Of a stretch of 64,000 bases of DNA, positions 44,187 through 58,388 are shown in pieces. The first letter of the stretch is position 1. Every line of letters begins with the position of its first letter. The DNA comes from Haematobia irritans (Eukaryota; Arthropoda; Insecta; Diptera; Muscidae), in the NCBI RefSeq assembly GCF_050003625.1, contig NC_134398.1, positions 73,089,635-73,153,634 of the forward strand, read 5' to 3'. A program made the translations under genes and the position numbers. The notes under the pieces were generated by a model. The model made no database searches. It saw only the letters and a program-made list of their open reading frames with translations, and was not told the origin of the DNA.

Positions 44187-44839
44187 ACAGAAAATTTAAC
44201 TGGGATCCACAAATTTTGACTTTCCTTTAAGTATTGATTCCGAGCCAAAGATGCGGGTTCCTTTAAATAATAAGGACCCTTCTGGCTTTAAATCTAGGAT
44301 CTATAATATTAAAATTAGGATACTATTTTTCTGGTATATTACCATACTATCACAATATCACAATACTACTTTTCTGGTATATTAATAAAGCTCTTCACGT
44401 ACAAACAAATGCCAGTTTAAAAATCCAAATTATGACGGATACTTCGAAGTAAAAAATATTTACTCCACCTCAAATTTTCCTTAAAGTAAAGAAACATATT
44501 TTTTATTTAAAGAAATATTGAATGTTTAGATTTAAGATAAAAACGTTTCAAATATAGGCTAGGATTTATTGTGAGGATTTTGCACCTTTGGTTTAAAGTT
44601 TTATTTCGAATTAAAAGAAATGTTTTTTTTCTGGAAATATCTGTTATTTGAATTTTTTGATACGTGCATAACTTGATTATTATATCACAATAAGAGATTG
44701 AAAATTCCATAAATGAGATCACAATTTTAATTTTATTTATCCAGATATAAGGCTAGATATGTCCCTTCAAAACGTCTTTATTTTAAAGAAGCCGCATCTT
44801 TGGCTCGGAATTAAAGGAAAATAAATTTGTTACACTGTG
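44187..44839. mobile_element. MITE of the GAGCCAAAGA family
   Basis: TTCCGAGCCAAAGATGC near the left is mirrored by GCATCTTTGGCTCGGAA near the right (44247 and 44795). The outer ends CACAGAAAATTTAAC and GTTACACTGTG lie by TA. Related to 14643-15296. No coding capacity. Confidence 0.6.
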
Positions 44840-44899
44840 TAGACGTGTTTTTAAGCTGTTCCAATTAAAATTAAAATGCATTGTGAATATCCCGCTTAA

Positions 44900-45141
44900 C
44901 CCTCTAATGCCCAAGCCCGCCTTTAGGCGGTTTTCATTTTATAAGGAAGCTTTTAGTAAAACACACCTTAAGACAACAAAAATGGATAAAATAAAAAGAA
45001 AACTTAGTTGAAACTGTTCAAGAGGCTTTGCAGCATATACTGAATTTTATCGTATAATTTTTTCTTGTTTACTTTTCTTGCTTTCGTGTCGTTAACATTG
45101 AAAATTTAATCAGCTGGCAAAAAAATTGGGGCATTAGAGGG
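44900..45141. mobile_element. piggyBac-type MITE, 242 bp
   Basis: TTAA (44896-44899) then CCCTCTAATGCCC; GGGGCATTAGAGGG then TTAA (45142-45145). TIRs of ~17 bp beginning CCC and the TTAA duplication identify the superfamily. It is unrelated in sequence to the MITE at 17244, so at least two piggyBac lineages have been active. Confidence 0.85.
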
Positions 45142-45799
45142 TTAATTGGTACTAAAACCTGTGTTTAATTGTGATTAAAACTTTTGCAATCTGTTCAACA
45201 TATTCGTTTAATGCCAAAATCCTTATGGGAATTGCAAAAAAAAAAGATAATTTTGAAAGAAAGAGAAAGGAACATTGAAATTTTTGAAACTAGATAGACA
45301 CATATTTATTACCAAGAAATTAAAATAAAATTGAAATTTTCGCTCCTGATATTGCGAAACTTTTAAAACTTATATAACAACTACACATTAATATCACTAT
45401 TTACCATATGTTTCATAATCCGCGCTTGTTGGCGGATTATCAAGATATATGTGGGTACACGGATGAAAAAGACTGTTTTTCATATGTTTGGCTATAAACA
45501 TTATATGTTTGGAACACAAATTTTTAAACACAATATTTTTGAGTGCAAGCATATAATGTTCATAAACTAGCATATCATGTTTGGGACATATATGTTAATA
45601 TGTTAGAACATATTATGTTTGGGACATAAAATGTTTGTAAATATAATATGCTTGGATGCAAACATATATTAATTTAGAAATAGCCTATAAACATGTATGT
45701 GTTTAGTAGCTTGGAGCGCTATTTAACAGGGAGCGATATTGAATTAAGTTGGTGGTTGTTGCTTGTTATTACAAAATTAACATTTTATTTTTCCTTCGG

Positions 45800-45975
45800 C
45801 AATTGATCAGCTACTTCTTTGATCCTAACAAACTGTGTGGTCCGCTGTTCGAATCCCCGTCCGGCAAAAGGTAAAATTAAAATAAAATAAAAATCATATA
45901 ATTGAATAATTTCTTCTACAATGTTTGTATTACAGAAAAAGGTGCTAAGAACTAAAAATCTCGTAGAAGTGAGAA
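45800..45975 (+). repeat. tRNA-headed SINE family 2
   Basis: Head with GGTCCGCTGTTCGAATCCCC (B box TTCGAATCC). The body TAATTTCTTCTACAATGTTT, then AAAAAGGTGCTAAGAACTAA, is shared with 51420-51535 and, inverted, 62025-62100. Confidence 0.65.
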
Positions 45976-46020
45976 AGATGTGGGGGAATATACAATTAGG
46001 CAGAAACAAAATTTTGAGCA

Positions 46021-46108
46021 TTCAGGTCGAAAACCTATGTTGTTAGCACCTATATTACCTGTTTATTTTCATAATTCATTATGATTGTAAATATATAAAT
46101 AAATAAAT
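46021..46108 (+). mobile_element. 88-bp truncated retroposon with 13-bp duplication
   Basis: Flanked by AAAATTTTGAGCA (46008-46020 and 46109-46121). The insert ends in an ATAAATAAATAA tail. The target duplication plus A-rich tail shows LINE-type insertion. Parent element not identified. Confidence 0.75.
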
Positions 46109-46440
46109 AAAATTTTGAGCACAATATTGTTTGGGAGAATTTTTTTTTAAACATATAATATTTTTGGGTGCAAAATGCTTCCAAACATATTATATGTTCA
46201 CATAATAACATATTGTTTTTTGGAAGACAACATTATTGAATTTGGATGCAAAAATACAAAATGTTTGGAACTTAGACTACCCAAACATATATTGTTTAGA
46301 CCAATATGCTTTCAAACATATTATATATTGGAAGAGATCAAACATATAAATGTTTGGGCAATACCCAAAAATGTATATGCTTGAAGCAAAATATGTTTGG
46401 GAGTATATGTTACAGAAGCGATTTTTTGTGAGCGTGTATG

Positions 46441-46744
46441 AATTAATAAATTGTACGACACACTTACAAACTTAACGTTATTTTATTTAATTTCATTTAA
46501 CTTACAATTTAAAAATTTACTTTTATTTTAATCCTGTTGAATTGCATATATCCTAATTATATTTTCACTTTTACGATATTTCAAAAGTTTAATATTCAGT
46601 TTTTTAATCAATTGTTATAACATTTCACTTGCCCATTTGAATTGGAATAATATTTGTTTTGAAATAGTGAACTTCTTAATTTGTTTGGTACTTCCACGAA
46701 ATTGGAGACATAATCTAAAAAGTTTAGTAGGCAGACAAAATTAT
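46441..46744. other. AT-rich spacer
   Basis: No feature supported. Confidence 0.4.
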
Positions 46745-47575
46745 TGCAAGTAATCTTAGAACTCTGAAATCTACATTTAATGCTAGCCCCGATGGTATTC
46801 CGCCCTGTATTCTGAAACAATGTGTCGATATACTATCATATCCTCTATATTCACTGTTTAATATGTCACTAAAGTCAGGAAATCTTCCTAATATATGGAA
46901 ACAATCATATGTAATGCCTTTGTTCGAATCGGGTAATCGAAACGACGCATGCATCTATCGAGGTGTTTCAAATCTTTGTGCCATTCCGAAGTTGATGGAA
47001 AAGATCTTAACAAGTTCTATGTCCCATCAGATTTCTTCATTATTATCTGCGAATCAACATGGTTTAAGGGAAAAAACGATCAACTATAACCAACCTTTTG
47101 GAATGATCCCGACGAACGAAGTTATCTTCAATTTGACCTTGATAACTTTTACGATTGGTGTGAGATAAATTTAATGGAATTAAATATCTCCAAATGTTAA
47201 TTAATTCGCTTTTCGAGAAGAACTGTATTCGAGTCGACTTCTGGACTTCAGCGTCTGGACTTTCGCCAACACATCACTATGACCATCTGTAAAATATTTG
47301 TTACTCTTGGATTCATGAAACGTTGGAGTCTTTTAACATACCTGTAAGATCGAGCAGAAATTTTGAACCGCAAAAAATTCCGTATTTTATATCAGATAAT
47401 ACAAACAACGATCCGTTTCCAAGGTTAGGCCTTCAGTTCAATAAATATTATGCCATTATAAATCTGTCTGAGCAACGAGTTGTTCTGAAGAGAAATATTA
47501 TTTTACACTTAAACCAGTAGTTTTGTTTGTAAATATTAGTCTGTGAGGATTTTGTATCTATAGTCTTAATAAAAA
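46745..47575 (+). pseudogene. LINE reverse transcriptase fragment
   Basis: 46750-47080 encodes TFNASPDGIPPCILKQC, LKSGNLPNIWKQSYVMPL, YRGVSNLCAIPKLMEKIL and LLSANQHG, typical of LINE reverse transcriptase. It then skips the catalytic FADD region: 47110-47210 reads NFYDWCEINLMELNISKC (thumb), and 47320-47520 reads SSRNFEPQKIPYF through LSEQRVVLKR to the stop at 47520. Internal deletions and shifts separate the parts. The short 3' end is abutted by the element at 47576. Clade undecided. Confidence 0.7.
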
Positions 47576-48930
47576 CAAGTATAAACGGCCGTAAGTTCGG
47601 CCAGGCCGAATCTTATGTACCCTCCACCATGGATTGCGTAGAAACTTCTAGACTGTCATCCACAATCGAATTACTTGGGTTGTGGTATCTTAAATCGTTT
47701 GCTAAATTGTGAGTTAGTCCATACATTAGAAAAAAAATATGTGTAAGTAAGTCTACAAATAATTACGAATCGATATGGACTTTTGCACGGTACGTAGGGA
47801 GCCAGAATTGAAATATGGGGGTCGCTTATATGGGGGCTATATACAATTATTGATATGGACCAATTTTTGTGTGATTGGGGATCGATTTATCTGAGGGCTA
47901 TATATAACTATAGACCGATATGGACCTAGTTAGGCATGGTTGTTAACGGCCACATACTAGCACAATTTCAACTGACTCGGATGAAATTTGCTCCTCCAAG
48001 AGGCTCCAAAACCAAATCTCGGGATCGGTTTATATGGGGGCTATATATAATTGTGGACTGATATGGACCACTTTTGGCATGGTTGTTAAATATCATATAC
48101 TACCACCACGTACAAAATTTCAACCAGATCGGATGAATTTTGCTTCTCCAAAAGGCACCGGAGGTCAAATCTGGGGATCGGTTTATATGGGTGCTATATA
48201 TTATTATGGACTGACATGATCCAATTCCTGCATGGTTGTTGGATACCATATACTAACATTACGTACCAAATTTCAACCGAATCGGATGAATTTTGTTCAT
48301 CCAAGGGGCTCCGGAGGTCAAATCGGGGGATCGGTTTATATGGGGGCTATATATAATTATGGACCGATTTCGACCAATTTTTGCATGGGAGTTTGAGGCT
48401 ATATACTACCACCATGTACCAAATTTCAGCCGGATCGGATGAAATTTGCTTGTCTTAGAGGCCTCGCAAGCCAAATCGGGGGATCGGTTTATATGGGGGC
48501 TATATATGATTATGGACCGATGTGGACCAATTTTTGCATGGTTGTTAGAGACCATATACTAACACCATGTACAAAATTTCAGCCGGATCGGATGAAATTT
48601 GCTTCTCTTAGAGGCCTCGCAAGCCAAATTTGGGGGTCCGTTTATATGGGGGCTATACGTAAAAGTGGACCGATATGGTCCATTTGCAATACCATCCGAC
48701 CTACATCAATAACAACTACTTGTGCCAAGTTTCAAGTCGATAGCTTGTTTCGTTCGGAAGTTAGCGTGATTTCAACAGACGGACGGACGGACGGACATGC
48801 TCAGATCGACTCAGAATTTCACCACGACCCAGAATATATATACTTTATGGGGTCTTAGAGCAATATTTCGATGTGTTACAAACGGAATGACAAAGTTAAT
48901 ATACCCCCCATCCTATGGTGGAGGGTATAA
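47576..48930 (+). mobile_element. 152-bp-unit hairpin-ended element, third subfamily
   Basis: Starts ACAAGTATAAACGGCC, then GTTCGGCCAGGCCGAATC and CCCTCCACCATGG. Units of ~152 bp are marked by GGTTTATATGGGGGCTATA (about 48027, 48179, 48333, 48485, 48638). A GACGGACGGACGGAC tract follows, and it ends in a palindrome (48896-48930: TATACCC/GGGTATA with CCCAT/ATGGTGG). The short open frames across it are repeat by-products. Same plan as 4648-6197 but different in sequence. Confidence 0.75.
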
Positions 48931-49049
48931 AAAGTCGGCAAGGTTGTGTGGGATACCGACAATGTAGGAGTTAACAACACCAGACTCCAAGCGATCTTAC
49001 ATTTTCCATTTAAAATTATTGGACGAAACCACGTAGAGAAAAATGTCTG

Positions 49050-49150
49050 CAGCATTACAGATGGGGGATAACACGGTCAATACTGGGATTGAATGCAGGA
49101 CCCTTGTATGCAAGGTGGTCATGCTAACTATTGCACCACGGTGGCTCCCT
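49050..49150 (-). repeat. family-1 SINE head fragment
   Basis: The complement reads GGGAGCCACCGTGGTGCAAT (A box) and, decayed, a B box. Head only. The remaining ~120 bp to the left is not recognised. Confidence 0.6.
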
Positions 49151-50155
49151 CAGCTGAAAGCGTAGGAAGAGTAGCGGCGCACAGTGGTTCCAAATCGCTT
49201 TTTTTGGAAATAATTCTGTAACTTTTGAACGGATAACGATAGCAACATAATTTTTTCTGTGTGTGAAAGCTGAAGTGTTTTCCTCTAAGTTTGCCAATTT
49301 GTGGGTCCCTAGTGGATCCACGAGATGACCTGTAGGCGTTGAAAGTTGGTCACCTCGGGGGTATGCAATTTTGTTTTAGCTGTAAACTCCGCAATTTTGA
49401 ACCGATTTCGATTTTCTTTGCTGGGTAGAACTTGTAAAGCTCTACAAAAAATTTTGCGTGCGTGTGCAATTATCTTTTACCGTTTGCAAGATATGGGGCC
49501 TACAAAATTTTGACAAAGTGGGGTCAGTATTTGGAACCTAGAAGTTCTATTTTTGAGTGGATTCGTAATTTTTCTTCTTAACTGCATTTCCTACAAAATT
49601 CTACGAATCCTAGAAGAAAAAAATGTGTACCCATATGCTTTAGATAAAAAGTTGTAAAGTCCACAAATTAGAATTTAAAAAAAAATCGAATTTTGACATT
49701 TTTTTTTTTTGGAAAAAGCACATACCTTCTTTCGGTCGTAACATTTATATAGATTTATAGATTTCTCCCAATCTTTTTTTACTTTTTTCTTATAGGCGAC
49801 CATATAAGGAAACGTTTTAAGCTTTTATCGGCCATTTTGGTCAAGTAGTATATGAGTTATTCTCCTCCCAAAATTGGCAATTTTTCAAAAAGAAAAAATG
49901 TTGTTTTCAAAAATTCTCATTTGGCAAAGCACCGATTGCTAAGCCGATCTTTTTTCTAGAAAGCCCTATATGTCCTCTAAATAACTGTAAAAGGTTTCAA
50001 CATCCTACCATTAAACAGCTGAGAAATATGCAAATTACAAAAAAATAACGTTTTTTTCAATATATGTCCCCACTTTGGGGATAATTGCCAAAAAGAAAAC
50101 TTTGCTTGTCTAAAATTTCGTTCCTCAGAAAAGAAAACTCTTCTTTCAGTGTAAC
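49151..50155. other. non-coding repeat-like region
   Basis: Contains loosely repeated phrases (TTTTGAACGGATAACG, TTTTGAACCGATTTCG; TTTTGCGTGCGTGTGC, TTTTTCTGTGTGTG). No gene supported. Confidence 0.4.
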
Positions 50156-50720
50156 TAGGGATGCCAGATTTTGAAGAGGCAAAAAGAGCACATTCAGCTT
50201 ATAAAAAGAGCACATACGAAAAGAATAGAGCACACTTTTTCAAATAAAAGAAAAACATTTATTTCCAATTTATTGAAATATAATTCATTTAAACATAGCA
50301 AAAAGGTTCATACCATAAACATAAAATAACCCACTTTCAACTCAAGCTAATTTTCTTACAATACTTTTAAGTAATTTTTTGGTGTTTTTTGTGAAAAACG
50401 TTATTGAAGAAGTTTGTTTACATTTAGAACAGAGTACAAAGTGAAGAAGCAACATCTTCTACGACTCTGATATATAAAGTAACTATTTAATTAGAAAATA
50501 ACACTATTTAATTAGAAAATAACGGCTAGGAAAATCTATTAGTGCGACATTTACGTATTTTCAGTTACTTTTACCATTTATTGAATCGCGCTTGATTAAT
50601 ATTTGTTGTGATGCAAAAAAAGAGCACTTTTGCGTGCTCTTTTGGCCTGTCTTGTTTTAAGAGCACATTTTGTAAAAAAGAGCACATGTGCTCTTTAAAA
50701 GAGCACATCTGGCATCCCTA
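50156..50720. mobile_element. hAT-type MITE with 8-bp duplication
   Basis: 565 bp. The direct repeat AGTGTAAC flanks it (50148-50155, 50721-50728). TIRs: TAGGGATGCCAGAT left and ATCTGGCATCCCTA right. Inside, AAAGAGCACA and TGTGCTCTTT are reiterated near both ends. An 8-bp duplication is the hAT rule (established). No transposase. Confidence 0.85.
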
Positions 50721-50856
50721 AGTGTAACACATTTTTTTCAAAAACTAAATTAAATAAATATTACTCTTTTGCCCACAACTTTTGGAACAAATGGGCGGTG
50801 TCGAAGAAGAACCACGCCCACTGCCTGTACAATTCGGAAGGTCTTATCAGTTCCTG

Positions 50857-51754
50857 CACGCAAAGAAAAATAACGTTTGGAAAACGTGTACCGAAAACGT
50901 TGTTCTTTTGTTAGAGTTTTGTGAATTTCTTCGAAAATTTTAAACTTTTATCACCAAAAAAAATCGTTTGTTACAAAATTTTTATTTTTTCAATAAAAAA
51001 AATATTTTTGAACCAACAACACAGTCCATTTCGTTTATATCAAGCACTGTTCTTTTCTGACATTTTACAGTTTCATAGTATAAATTTAATATAGTAGTAT
51101 GTAATGTTGACCACCTTTTCGAAATCTTCCGAACATATATGTAAAAAAAAAAAAAACAAACAAAAAATTGTTTTGGTGTTCGGTCGAATCAGGGCTCGAA
51201 CCCAGGACCCTTGGTATGCAAGGCGGACGTAGCAACCACTGCTCAACTAAATGTATGTTTATGTTAAATAAAGTTTGTTTAATCGGGTCGTGGGCGCCGC
51301 AAGCTATGCTATATAAATATAACTTATATGGATAATTGTCTATTGGTGCCAATAACAGATACGTAGCCCAGTGGATAGTGTGTTGGTTTACAAATTGCAT
51401 GGTCCGCGGTTCGATTCTCCGTCCAGGCGAAAGGTAAAATTTAAAAAATTTATAGAATCGAATAATTTCTTCTACATTGTTTGTATTACAGAAAAAGGTG
51501 CTAAGAACTAAAAAACCTCGTGGAAGTAAGAAAGATGCAAGAAAATCAAATTTGCCAAAAAATTTTGTTTGTTATTTTTTTTTGCGTTAGACTTTGTATA
51601 ATTGTTTTCACATCCTGGAAAAGAATGAACGTTTATCACAAAAAGTGTATACTTTTCTTCCAAATAAACTTCCTTAAAGCAAAAAGCAAATGAGAAACGA
51701 ACTTTGTTTGTCTAAAATTTCGTTTGGGAGGAAAGAATTATTTTTTGCGTGTGT
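50857..51754. mobile_element. TIR element carrying two divergent tRNA-like modules
   Basis: Ends ACGCAAAGAAAAATAA and TTATTTTTTGCGTGT. Inside, a tRNA-like head on the minus strand (B box complement GGGCTCGAACCC, 51190-51205) and another on the plus strand (A box TAGCCCAGTGG, B box GGTTCGATTCT, 51364-51420) face away from each other, ~110 bp apart. The inverted form of the same arrangement is at 62035-62640. Boundaries approximate. Confidence 0.6.
51362..51535 (+). repeat. tRNA-headed SINE family 2
   Basis: A box TAGCCCAGTGG, B box GGTTCGATTCT. The body AATTTCTTCTACATTGTTTG, then GTGCTAAGAAC, is shared with 45900-45975. Confidence 0.65.
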
Positions 51755-52011
51755 ACTCTTGTAATCAAAGTACAGTTCTTATATTTGATTCAGTCGTTTT
51801 GAAATTGGCATGAGCCAATTTTTTAGTCAGGGGATGAATGTTACTGAATGGAGAAAAATTAGACAGAAAAAGTGACGTAGGCTTTGATATCAAGAATACA
51901 GCTACATACCGACAACTATTTCATCAAGTTTTTTAATTACCAATTTTTCGTTTTATAATATCCCAAAGTTTTTTTCTTATGACATTTAGGTGAAGCGACT
52001 ACACACAAAGA
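51755..52011. other. non-coding spacer
   Basis: Nothing recognised. Confidence 0.4.
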
Positions 52012-52330
52012 AAATTTCATTAAAATTGGGCCAACGAAACATTTACATTAATACAATGAAAATATTCGTTAAAAGTATGAAGCGTTACATTGATTAGCAG
52101 AAAATTCGTTATAATAACGAATGATTTCATTATAGCAACGAATTTGTTTCATTGGCCCACTTTAAATGACACATTTCGTTAATATAACAAAACTTTTTCT
52201 ATCAGTGTTAGCAGAAAATTCGTTATAATAACGAATGATTTCATTATAGCAACGAATTTGTTTCATTGGCCCACTTTAAATGACACATTTCGTTAATATA
52301 ACGAAACTTTTTCTATCAGTGTGGGCAGAA
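52012..52330. mobile_element. MITE with a recent 114-bp tandem duplication
   Basis: The left ACAAAGAAAATTTCATTAA is roughly mirrored by CGAAACTTTTTCTATCAGTG at the right. 52094-52207 and 52208-52321 are direct repeats differing by a single base (A or G in TAACRAAAC). A related, inverted end occurs at 52934-52965. Confidence 0.65.
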
Positions 52331-55233
<2,903 letters not shown>

Positions 55234-55238
55234 TATAT

Positions 55239-55541
55239 ATACACTTAGTCCATTGTGATACCACATTGGTGAACTTCTCTCTTATCACTGGGTGCTGCCC
55301 GATTCCATGTTAAGCTCAATGACAAGGGACCTCCTTTTTATAGCCGAGTCCGAACGGCGTTCCACATTGCAGTGAAACCACTTAGAGAAGCTTTGAAACC
55401 CTCAGAAATGTCACCAGCATTGCTGAGGGGGGATAATCCACCGCTGAAAAACTTTTTTGGTGTTCGGTCGAAGCAGGAATCGAACCCACGACCTTGTGTA
55501 TGCAAGGCGGGCATGCTAACCATTGCACCACGGTGGCTCCC
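55239..55541 (-). mobile_element. family-1 SINE, 3' tail missing
   Basis: On the minus strand it starts at 55541 with GGGAGCCACCGTGGTGCAAT and has B box GGTTCGATTCC. The body is like 7373-7717. It lacks the last ~55 bp and the CCTAA tail, stopping beside the (TA) flank of the mariner. Confidence 0.8.
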
Positions 55542-55705
55542 TGAAACCACTTAGAGAAGCTTTGAAACCCTCAGAAATGTCACCAGCATTACTGAGGTGG
55601 GATAATCCACCGCTGAAAAACTTTTTGGTGTTCGGTCGAAGCAGGAGTCGAACCCACGACCTTGTGTATGCAAGGCGGGCATGCTAACCATTGCACTGGC
55701 TCCCT
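55542..55705 (-). mobile_element. second family-1 SINE head in tandem
   Basis: Repeats the head half of 55380-55541 (GAAACCACTTAGAGAAGC through GCATGCTAACCATTGCA) with a 6-base gap in the A-box region (CACGGT missing). Same strand, no spacer. Confidence 0.8.
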
Positions 55706-56195
55706 CTTTTTTTAACGGTTGATTTTATTGTATTAACAATCACTTTTGTTATTAGAATGAAAAACTTCGTATTATTAATATTAAGAAGCTTTTTTCTACC
55801 AGTGTACAAAGACCAAGAGAGTTTAAAAATAGGATATGTTTTTCATCACTTTCCCAGTGGTAAAAAACGTCATTACCAAATCGATTATATCCTACCGATT
55901 TTTTCGAGACAACTACTCCACGTTTCCGATCAATTTTCCGCATTACTTTTACGTTGGCGTGTCATAGGCAGTTAAGTACTTCCATGACAAAGTAAATTAA
56001 AGCATAATGATAGCCCATTACAACGGCATTACCAATGCTTAAGGGCTTCGGATGACGATTATTGAATATTGTGTTTTACTCGGTAATGGGAACGATGGAG
56101 TAAACCAGTTTTACTTTCTATTTATAAAAGTAATCTAGAGCTAAGCACCCCTATTTACCACCGGATTCGCCGGTAAACTATAAAAATATGATGTA
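55706..56195. other. non-coding spacer
   Basis: An open frame of ~94 codons has no recognisable domain. No supported gene. Confidence 0.4.
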
Positions 56196-57128
56196 AAGGG
56201 TGATTTGTTAAGAGCTTGATAACTTTTTTTAAAAAAAAAACGCATAAAATTTGCAAAATCTCATCGGTTCTTTATTTGAAACGTTAGATTGGTCCATGAC
56301 ATTTACTTTTTGAAGATAATTTCATTTAAATGTTGACCGCGGCTGCGTCTTAGGTGGTCCATTCGGAAAGTCCAATTTTGGGCAACTTTTTCGAGCATTT
56401 CGGCCGGAATAGCCCGAATTTCTTCGGAAATGTTGTCTTCCAAAGCTGGAATAGTTGCTGGCTTATTTCTGTAGACTTTAGACTTGACGTAGCCCCACAA
56501 AAAATAGTCTAAAGGCGTCAAATCGCATGATCTTGGTGGCCAACTTACCGGTCCATTTCTTGAGATGAATTGTTCTCCGAAGTTTTCCCTCAAAATGGCC
56601 ATAGAATCGCGAGCTGTGTGGCATGTAGGGCCATCTTGTTGAAACCACATGTCAACCAAGTTCAGTTCTTCCATTTTTGGCAACAAAAAGTTTGTTAGCA
56701 TCGAACGATAGCGATCGCCATTCACCGTAACGTTGCGTCCAACAGCATCTTTGAAAAAATACGGTCCAATGATTCCACCAGCGTACAAACCACACCAAAC
56801 AGTGCATTTTTCGGGATACATGGGCAGTTCTTGAACGGCTTCTGGTTGCTCTTCACTCCAAATGCGGCAATTTTGCTTATTTACGTAGCCATTCAACCAG
56901 AAATGAGCCTCATCGCTGAACAAAATTTGTCGATAAAAAAGCGGATTTTCTGCCACTGATTTTGGTAATAAAATTCAATGATTTGCAAGAGTTGCTCGTT
57001 TGTATGTCTATTCATGATGAAATGTCAAAGCATACTGAGCATCTTTCTCTTTGACACCATGTCTGAAATCCCACGTGATCTGTCAAATACTAATGCATGA
57101 AAATCCTAACCTCAAAAGAATCACCCTT
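56196..57128 (-). mobile_element. DD41D mariner, internally deleted copy C
   Basis: 933 bp, AAGGGTGATT ends, TA on both sides (56194-56195, 57129-57130). It lacks the equivalent of 54103-54475 of the intact copy (373 bp), a deletion displaced 19 bp from that in copy A. Confidence 0.9.
56303..57015 (-). pseudogene. DD41D transposase, DNA-binding half deleted (copy C)
   Basis: Keeps the first ~20 residues from the ATG at 57015 (with a changed MNRHTNEQL start), then joins to AENPLFYRQILF and continues to the normal C-terminus. The deletion is not a multiple of three, so the catalytic half (open from a GTG at 56956) is out of frame with the ATG. FSDEAHF, QQDGPTCHT and LTPLDYF remain, with DD41D spacing kept and an A-to-P change beside the second D. 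Confidence 0.9.
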
Positions 57129-57130
57129 TA

Positions 57131-57651
57131 TTTTATAGTTTTTTCCTAAAAATATGCAAATAATATTCTAAATAACTATTTTTTTTTTTTTTTGGTTTTA
57201 TATATTATAACAAATAATATATATTTGGTAATAATATTTCTATACAATATTTAATACTAGGTAATACTGTTATAATAAGTGGTGTATATGTATTCATTAC
57301 ATTTTTATTTTTTTTTCACACAAACTTTGCGAAAATGGGACCCTTGAAGTTTTTGACCGACTAATTTCCGCTATATAATCTTTTTCTGTGTACTCTTCCG
57401 TCTTGACATCATCTGAAATAAAAGATTATATGTTATTAGTCAATAAATATACAAATAGAAAGTTATATAAGAAATATTACCTGAATCTGGCACATGGCTC
57501 CCTGACTCCCCCTGAATCTGACGCTTGGAAAGGTGCTAATTAACGCAGGGAAAAATTATTTTCTTCCTTACGCGCTAATCGCTTTAAATTTCTGGACGAA
57601 AATACCTCCATATTTCAATTAATTATTTTCACACTTACCTTTACACATATA
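57131..57651. other. AT-rich spacer
   Basis: Homopolymer runs. No gene. Confidence 0.4.
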
Positions 57652-57857
57652 CACCTAGACCTCGCTTTGCGCTGTTGCGAAGTTGCGTCGCTGCTGAATT
57701 AGTACTAGTTTTCACTTTGCGTCGTTAGATTTTCGAAGTTGCGTTGTTATCATTGCTATCTGTCTCCAATCTTTGCATGGTTTGCCATAGAAACTCATAA
57801 TTCACTTTGCGTCGTGTTTTTTGGAGCGTATCTGCGACATAAAGCGAGGTCTAGCTG
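57652..57857. mobile_element. 206-bp MITE with CTAGACCTCGCTTT ends
   Basis: CACCTAGACCTCGCTTTGCG left and, inverted, CAGCTAGACCTCGCTTTATG right, with TA on both sides (57650-57651, 57858-57859). Inside, CACTTTGCGTCGT occurs twice. TA target and CA(G/C) ends suggest a Tc1/mariner or pogo-type source (inference). Confidence 0.75.
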
Positions 57858-57859
57858 TA

Positions 57860-58388
57860 TATCTGGAAAGGATGTACAACTCAATACAAATTAATTGATA
57901 ATCTGGAAAATAAAAAAAAGATGTAAATAAAAATTTATTTATGCCCGAAATTTTTTTCAGAAAACTGAAAAAAATCTAACAAACAAAAACCAATGTTGCT
58001 TGGAAACGTTGCCTAGCAAATTTTTGAGTTTTTATTCCTAATTACAGACCCCTTACCCAGTAAGTGGAAGTCGTAAGCACTGGTTGTCCCACTACGAACC
58101 AACTAGATGACTATGTAATAGCTTTTATTTGTTTAAGTTTTGATGGAATTACATTCTGTTCGATTTTTCAATGCTAAGGTATAAGTAGTAGCATTGTCAA
58201 CTATATGTGTGTTTACATACAACATACTTACTTAATCTTCCAAATTTCCCAAGAACATAATCGATCTTGTGGTAATGGGTTTGAATTTTTACCACTGGGT
58301 TACTTTAAAGACGTAGTTTTCATGAAACACTTTGATAGCTTCTGAAGAAAAAAAAACTGATACAACGAATTATTTAAAATTTGTTTCT
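57860..58388. other. non-coding spacer
   Basis: Nothing recognised. Confidence 0.4.

Larger units (their letters stand above)
45463..46440. mobile_element. AACATATG-rich MITE with retroposon insertions
   Basis: The ends near ACGGATGAAAAAGACTG and GCGATTTTTTGTGAGCG bracket a region with dozens of CATATGTTTGG-like motifs. A family-2 SINE (45800-45975) and a short retroposon (46021-46108) lie inside. The same family occurs at 23180 and 61790-63590. Confidence 0.55.

Noticed and set aside
55691..55975. 94-codon plus-strand frame
   Set aside because: No homology recognised and no splice or promoter context; it lies in AT-rich spacer.
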